NCBI RefSeq assembly: GCF_051020975.1
Contig: NC_135034.1
Coordinates: forward strand, 1,178,001-1,242,000
DNA: 64,000 nt
Direction: 5' to 3'
DNA from: Osmia lignaria lignaria
Taxonomy: Eukaryota; Arthropoda; Insecta; Hymenoptera; Megachilidae
The notes beneath the pieces were generated by a model that worked only from the letters and a program-made list of their open reading frames with translations, ran no database searches and was not told the origin of the DNA. A program made the translations under genes and the position numbers. Below are positions 57,380-64,000 of the stretch, in pieces; the stretch's first letter is position 1, and the number at the start of each line of letters is the position of its first letter.

Positions 57380-59700
57380 TATCTACATTAGATATAATGT
57401 AATATCCTGATCCCTGCCCACCGGTCAATGTACATTTAATAACAACATCGTTCATACTATATCCACATTAGGTATAATGTAATATAGTGATTACGTCCCA
57501 CAGATCAATGTACCTACATTTAATAACATTATCATTAATACTATATCTACATGAGACATAATGATATATACTAATCCCTGCCCACAGATCAATGTATATT
57601 TAATAGCGATATCATTATTACTATATCTACATTAGATATAATGTTATATACTGATCCCTGCCCACAGTTCAATGTTCCTATACTTAATAACAATATCATT
57701 AGTACTATATCCACATCATATATAATGTAATATACTGATTCCTTCCCACAGATCAACGTAGATTTAATAACAACATCATTCATACAATATCAACACTAGG
57801 TATAATGTAATATAGTGATTACATCCCACAGATCAAGGTACATTTTATAACAACATCGTTCATACTATATCTACGGTGGATATAATGTAATATACTGATC
57901 CCTTCCCACAGACCAAGGTGCCTACATTTAGTAACAATATCATTCATACTATATCAACACTAGGTATAATGTAATATAGTGATTACATCCCACAGATCAA
58001 GGTACATTTTATAACAACATCGTTCATACTATATCTACATTGGATATAATGTAATATAATGATCCCTTCCCACAGACCAAGGTGCCTACATTTAGTAACA
58101 ATATCGTTATTACTATAACTACATTAGATATAATGTTATATACTGATCCCTGCCCACAGTTCATTGTACATTTAATAACAACATCATTCATACTATATCT
58201 GCATTGGATATAATGTAATATACTGATCCCTGCCAACCGGTCAATGTACATTTAATAACAACATCGTTCATACTATATCCACATTAGGTATAATGTAACA
58301 TAGTGATTACGTCCCACAGATCAATGTACCTACATTTAATAACAATATCCGTAGTACTATATCCACATTACACATAATGTAATATACTGATTCCTTCCCA
58401 CAGATCAATGTACATTGAACAACAACATCATTCATACTATATCTACAATGGATATAATGTAATATACTGATCCCTTCCCACAGATCAATGTACCTACATT
58501 TAATAACAATATCCTTAGTACTGTATCCACATTACACATAATGTAATATACTGATTCCTTCCCACAGATCAATGTACATTTAATAACAACATTATTCATA
58601 CTATATCTACACTAGGGATAATGTAACATAGTGATTACATCCCGCAGATCAATGTACACTTAATAACAACATCATTCATACTATATCTGCATTGGATATA
58701 ATGTAATATACTGATCCCTTCCCACAGGTCAATGTACATACAATAGCAAAATCGTTATTACTATATCTACATTAGGTATAATGTAATGTATTTACTACAT
58801 CCTACAGATCATTGTACATTTAATAACATAATTCATGCTATAGCTAAATTGGATATAATGTAATATACTCACCCCTTCCCACAGATCAAGGTACCTACAT
58901 TTAATAACAATATCATTATTACTACATCTACATTAGATATAAAGTAATATACTGATCCCTGCCCACAGTTCAATGTACCTATATTTAATAATAATATCAT
59001 TAGTACTATATCCACATCATATATAATGTAATATACTGATTCCTTCCCACAGATCAATGTACATTAACAACAACATCATTCATGCTATAGCTAAATTGGA
59101 TATAAGGTAATATACTGATCCCTGCCCACAGATCAATGTACCTACATTTAATAACAATATCATTAGTACTATATCTACATTAGATATAATGTAATATACT
59201 GATCCCTGCCCACAGTTCAATGTAACTATATTTAATAACAATATCATTAGTACTATATCCACATCATATATAATGTAATATACTGATCCCTTCCCACAGA
59301 TCAATGTACCTACATTTAATACAAATACCATTAGTACTACGTCCACATTACATATAATGTAGTATACTGATTCCTTCTCTCAGATCAGTGTAGATTTAAT
59401 AACAACATCCTTCACACTATATCAACGCTAGGTATAATGTAATATACTGATCCCTTCCCACAGACCAAGGTGCCTACATTTAGTAACAATATCATTATTA
59501 CTATATCTACATTAGATATAATGTAATATACTGATCCCTGCCCACCGGTCAATGTACATTTAATAACAACATCGTTCATACTATATCCACATTAGGTATA
59601 ATGTAATATAGTGATTACGTCCCACAGATCAATGTACCTACATTTAATAACAATATCCTTAGTACTATATCCACATCACACATAATGTAATATACTGATT
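57380..59700 (+). repeat. Mosaic satellite, second stretch
   Basis: Segments of both families alternate: right-family near 57525-57760 (AACATTATCATTAATAC), left-family 57660-58160 (matches about 3325-3810), then sequences like 750-1060 (58180-58680), the CATACAATAGC monomer near 58737, an M module at 58869, and a path like 1640-1840 then 5940-6300. A monomer with ATACAAATACC near 59321 is unusual. No gene is present. Confidence 0.65.
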
Positions 59701-62700
59701 CCTTCCCACAGATCAATGTACATTTAACAACGACATCATTCGTACTATATCTGCATTGGATATAATGTAATATACTGATCCCTTCCCACAGATCAATGTA
59801 CCTAAATTTAATAACAATATCCTTAGTACTATATCCACATCACACATAATGTAATATACTGATTCCTTCCCACAGAACAATGTACATTTAATAACCCCAT
59901 CATTCATAATATATCTACACGAGGTATAATGTAATATAGTGATTACATCCCCCAGATCAATGTACATATAACAACAACATCATTCATACTATATCTACAT
60001 TGGATATAATGTAATATACTGATCCCTTCCCACAGGTCAATGTACATATAATAGTATAATTGTTATTACTATATCTACATTAGGTATAATGTAATGTATT
60101 TACTACATCCTACAGATCATTGTACATTTAATAACATCATTCATGCTATAGCTAAATTGGCTATAATGTAATATACTCACCCCTTCCCACAGATCAAGGT
60201 ACCTACATTTAATAACAATATCATTATTACTACATCTACATTAGATATAAAGTAATATACTGATCCCTGCCCACAGTTCAATGTACCTATATTTAATAAT
60301 AATATCATTAGTACTATATCCACATCATATATAATGTAATATACTGATTCCTTCCCACAGATCAATGTACATTAACAACAACATCATTCATGCTATAGCT
60401 AAATTGGATGTAATGTAATATACTGATCCCTCCCCACAGATCAATGTACATTTTATAACAACATCATTCATACTATGTCTACATTGGATATAATGTAATA
60501 TACTGATCCCTTCCCATACGTCAATGTACATATAATAGCAAAATCGTTATTACTATATCTACATTAGGTATAATGTAATATACTGATCCCTGCCCACAGT
60601 TCAATGTTCCTATACTTAATAACAATATCATTAGTACTATATCCACATCATATATAATGTAATATACTGATTCCTTCCCACAGATCAACGTAGATTTAAT
60701 AACAACATCATTCATACAATATCAACACTAGGTATAATGTAATATAGTGATTACATCCCACAGATCAAGGTACATTTTATAACAGCATCGTTCATACTAT
60801 ATCTACGGTGGATATAATGTAATATACTGATCCCTTCCCACAGACCAAGGTGCCTACATTTAGTAACAATATCATTCATACTATATCAACACTAGGTATA
60901 ATGTAATATAGTGATTACATCCCACAGATCAAGGTACATTTTATAACAACATCGTTCATACTATATCTACATTGGATATAATGTAATATAATGATCCCTT
61001 CCCACAGACCAAGGTGCCTACATTTAGTAACAATATCATTATTACTATAACTACATTAGATATAATGTTATATACTGATCCCTGCCCACAGTTCATTGTA
61101 CCTATACTTAATAACAATATCATTAGTAGTATATCCACATCATATATAATGTAATATACTGATTCCTTCCCACAGATCAACGTAGATTTAATAACAACAT
61201 CATTCATACTATATCAACACTAGGTATAATGTAATATAGTGATTACATCCCACAGATCAAGGTACATTTTATAACAACATCGTTCATACTATATCTACAT
61301 TGGATATAATATAATATACTGATCCCTTCCCACAGATCAATGTACATTTAGTAACACCATCATTCATACTATATCTACACTGGATATAATACAATATACG
61401 GATTCCTCCCCACAGATCAATGTACATTTTATAACAACATCATTCATACTATATCTACATTGGATATAATGTAATATACTGATCCCTTCCCATACGTCAA
61501 TGTACATATAATAGCAAAATCGTTATTACTATATCTACATTACGTATAATGTAATATACTGATCCCTGCTCACAGATCATTGTACCTATATTTAATAACA
61601 ATATCCTTAGTACTATATCCACATTACACATAATGTAATATACTGATTCCTTCCCACAGATCAACGTACATTTAATAACAACAGCATTCATACTATATCA
61701 ACACTAGGTATAACGTAATATAGTGATTACATCCCACAGATCAAGGTACATTCAATATCGATATCATTATTACTATATCTACATTAGATAAAATGTAATA
61801 TACTGATCCCTTCCCACAGATGAAGGTGCCTACATTTTGTAACAATATCATTATTACTATATCCTCATTAGATATAATGTAATATACTAATCCCTGCCCA
61901 CAGATCAATGTATATTTAGTAGCGATATCATTATTACTATATCTACATTGGATATAATGTAATATACTGAACCCTCCCCGCAGATCAATGTACCTACATT
62001 TAACAACAATATCATTAGTACTACGTCCACATTGCATATAATGTAATATACTGATTCCTTGCCACAGATCAGTGTACATTTAATAACAACAACATTCATT
62101 ACATATCTATATTGGGTACAATGTAATATAGTGATTACATCCCACAGATTGATGTACATGTAATATCGATATCATTATTACTATATCTACATTAGATATA
62201 ATGTAATATACTGATCCCGGCCCATAGTTCAATGTACCTATATTTAATAACAATATCATTAGTACTATATCCACATCACATATAATGTAATATACTGATC
62301 CCTTCCCACAGATCAATGTACATTTAGTAACACCATCATTCATACTATATCTACACTAGGTATAATGTAACATAGTGATTACATCCCACAGATCAATGTA
62401 CATTTAATAACAACATCATTCATAATATAACTACATTGGATATAATGTAATATACTGATCCCTTCCCACAGATCAATGTACATATAACAGCAACATCGTT
62501 AGTACTATATCTGCATTAGGTATAATGTAATCTAGTGACTACATCCCACAGATCATTGTACGTTTAATAACACCATCATTCATGCTATAGCTAAATTGGA
62601 TATAATGTAATATACTCACCCCTTCCCACAGATCAAGGTACCTACATTTAATAACAATATCATTATTACTACATCTACATTAGATATAAAGTAATATACT

Positions 62701-63605
62701 GATCCCTGCCCACAGTTCAATGTACCTATATTTAATAATAATATCATTAGTACTATATCCACATCATATATAATGTAATATACTGATTCCTTCCCACAGA
62801 TCAATGTGCATTAACAACAACATCATTCATGCTATAGCTAAATTGGATATAATGTAATATACTGATCCCTGCCCACAGTTAAATGTAACTATATTTAATA
62901 ACAATATCATTAGTACTATATCCACATCATATATAATGTAATATACTGATTCCTTCCCACAGATCAATGTACATTTAACAACCGCATCATTCATACTATG
63001 TCTACATTGGATATAATGTAATATACTGTTCCCTTCCCACAGATCAATGTACATATAATAACAATATTATTATTACTATAACTACACTAGATATAATGTA
63101 ATATACTGATTCCTTCCCTCAGATCAATGTACATTTAATATCGATATCATTATTACTATTTCTACATTAGATATAATGTAATATACTGATCCCTTCCCAC
63201 AGATCAATGTACCTACATTTAATAACAATACCATTAGTACTACGTCCACATTACATATAATGTAGTATACTGATTCCTTCTCTCAGATCAGTGTAGATTT
63301 AATAACAACATCCTTCATACTATATCAACACTAGGTATAATGTAATATACTGATCCCTTCCCACAGACCAATGTGCCTACATTTAGTAACAATATCATTA
63401 TTACTATATCTACATTAGATATAATGTAATATACTGATCCCTGCCCACCGGTCAATGTACATTTAATAACAACATCGTTCATACTATATCCACATTAGGT
63501 ATAATGTAATATAGTGATTACGTCCCACAGATCAATGTACCTACATTTAATAACAATATCCTTAGTACTATATCCACATTACACATAATGTAATATACTG
63601 ATTCC
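59701..63605 (+). repeat. Left-family super-HOR reappearing (matches about 2417-6321, offset 57,284)
   Basis: Landmarks at 60177, 60521, 60956, 61497, 61741, 62107, 62616 and 62827 equal 2893, 3237, 3672, 4213, 4457, 4823, 5332 and 5543. Differences are few, for example ATCCTCATTAG near 61861 against ATCTTCATTAG near 4577, CCCCGCAG near 61977, and CCAATGTGCC near 63368. The right family is therefore an island of about 22 kb inside left-family satellite. Confidence 0.82.
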
Positions 63606-64000
63606 TTCCCACAGATCAATGTACATTAACAACAACATCATTCATGCTATAGCTAAATTGGATATAATGTAATATACTGATCCCTGCCCACAGATCAATG
63701 TACCTACATTTAATAACAATATCATTAGTACTATATCTACATTAGATATAATGTAATATACTGATCCCTGCCCACAGTTCAATGTAACTATATTTAATAA
63801 CAATATCATTAGTACTATATCCACATCATATATAATGTAATATACTGATTCCTTCCCACAGATCAATGTACATTTAACAACCGCATCATTCATACTATGT
63901 CTACATTGGATATAATGTAATATACTGTTCCCTTCCCACAGATCAATGTACATATAATAACAATATCATTATCACTATAACTACACTAGATATAATGTAA
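63606..64000 (+). repeat. Left-family segment matching 1604-1998 (offset 62,002)
   Basis: After 63605 the order changes: an ACATTAACAACAAC monomer is followed by monomers equal to 1640-1998. The array continues past the window end with no sign of a boundary. Confidence 0.75.

Larger units (their letters stand above)
1..64000. repeat. Satellite DNA array of 80/84-base monomers, all in one orientation
   Basis: Reading from the recurring CCCACAG|ATCAATGTA boundary, the window divides into roughly 780 head-to-tail monomers, interrupted only once, at 37751-38221. Two length classes alternate irregularly: about 80 bases (A) and 84 bases (B). Shorter variants of 77 and 79 bases also occur. No monomer is inverted anywhere. 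The sequence is about 74% A+T, has very few CpG, and the + strand carries far more C than G. The role is unknown. The length, AT richness and nested organisation are typical of eukaryotic centromeric or pericentromeric satellites, but nothing in the sequence proves centromere function. I do not recognise it as a named satellite family. Confidence 0.97.

Noticed and set aside
1..64000. CRISPR-like regular repeats
   Set aside because: Units are contiguous related monomers with no unique spacers, no conserved short repeat-spacer alternation and no cas genes.
1..64000. tRNA, rRNA or other structured RNA genes
   Set aside because: No cloverleaf with conserved T-loop or anticodon arms and no rRNA-like segment was seen. 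Composition is uniform satellite outside the MITE.

Overview
The whole 64 kb window is satellite DNA, most plausibly from a eukaryotic centromeric or heterochromatic array. I find no protein-coding gene, rRNA or tRNA. The sequence is about three quarters A+T and strongly C-rich over G-rich on the + strand (an 84-base monomer has about 17 C and 5 G). It is built entirely of head-to-tail monomers in one orientation. There are two length classes: about 80 bases (type A) and 84 bases (type B, with an extra CCTA near its start). The many minus-strand reading frames of 60-112 codons are products of the repeat and not genes.

Layout: (1) 1-37.6 kb is a 'left family' of nested higher-order repeats (HORs). 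Monomers combine into hexamers of 488 bases, then into 1,464- and 1,952-base blocks, then into super-units repeated at 9,514, 7,158 and 5,283 bases. The super-units are nearly identical and differ mainly by loss or gain of whole multi-monomer blocks. (2) 37.6-51.2 kb is a 'right family' with a 1,623-base HOR (20 monomers). It is itself embedded in a 4,950-base compound HOR that carries a 1.9 kb piece of left-family sequence. (3) 51.2-59.7 kb is a mosaic of both families, with local 164-base dimers and an 815-base tandem duplication. (4) 59.7-64 kb returns to left-family sequence that matches positions about 2.4-6.2 kb at a constant offset of 57,284.

The only non-satellite sequence is a 471-base element at 37751-38221. 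It has 27-base perfect terminal inverted repeats, a TA target duplication and no transposase, so it is a Tc1/mariner- or pogo-type MITE. It sits about 130 bases inside the first right-family unit, next to the family boundary, and cleanly interrupts one monomer.

Host: the MITE type and its GAGA/CTCT-rich interior suggest an insect, perhaps a hymenopteran, but this is a weak inference. There is no cooperative gene system here. The biology is that of a satellite array evolving by unequal exchange, with possible regulatory or structural motifs (evenly spaced dyads, a splice-acceptor-like cassette) repeated hundreds of times.
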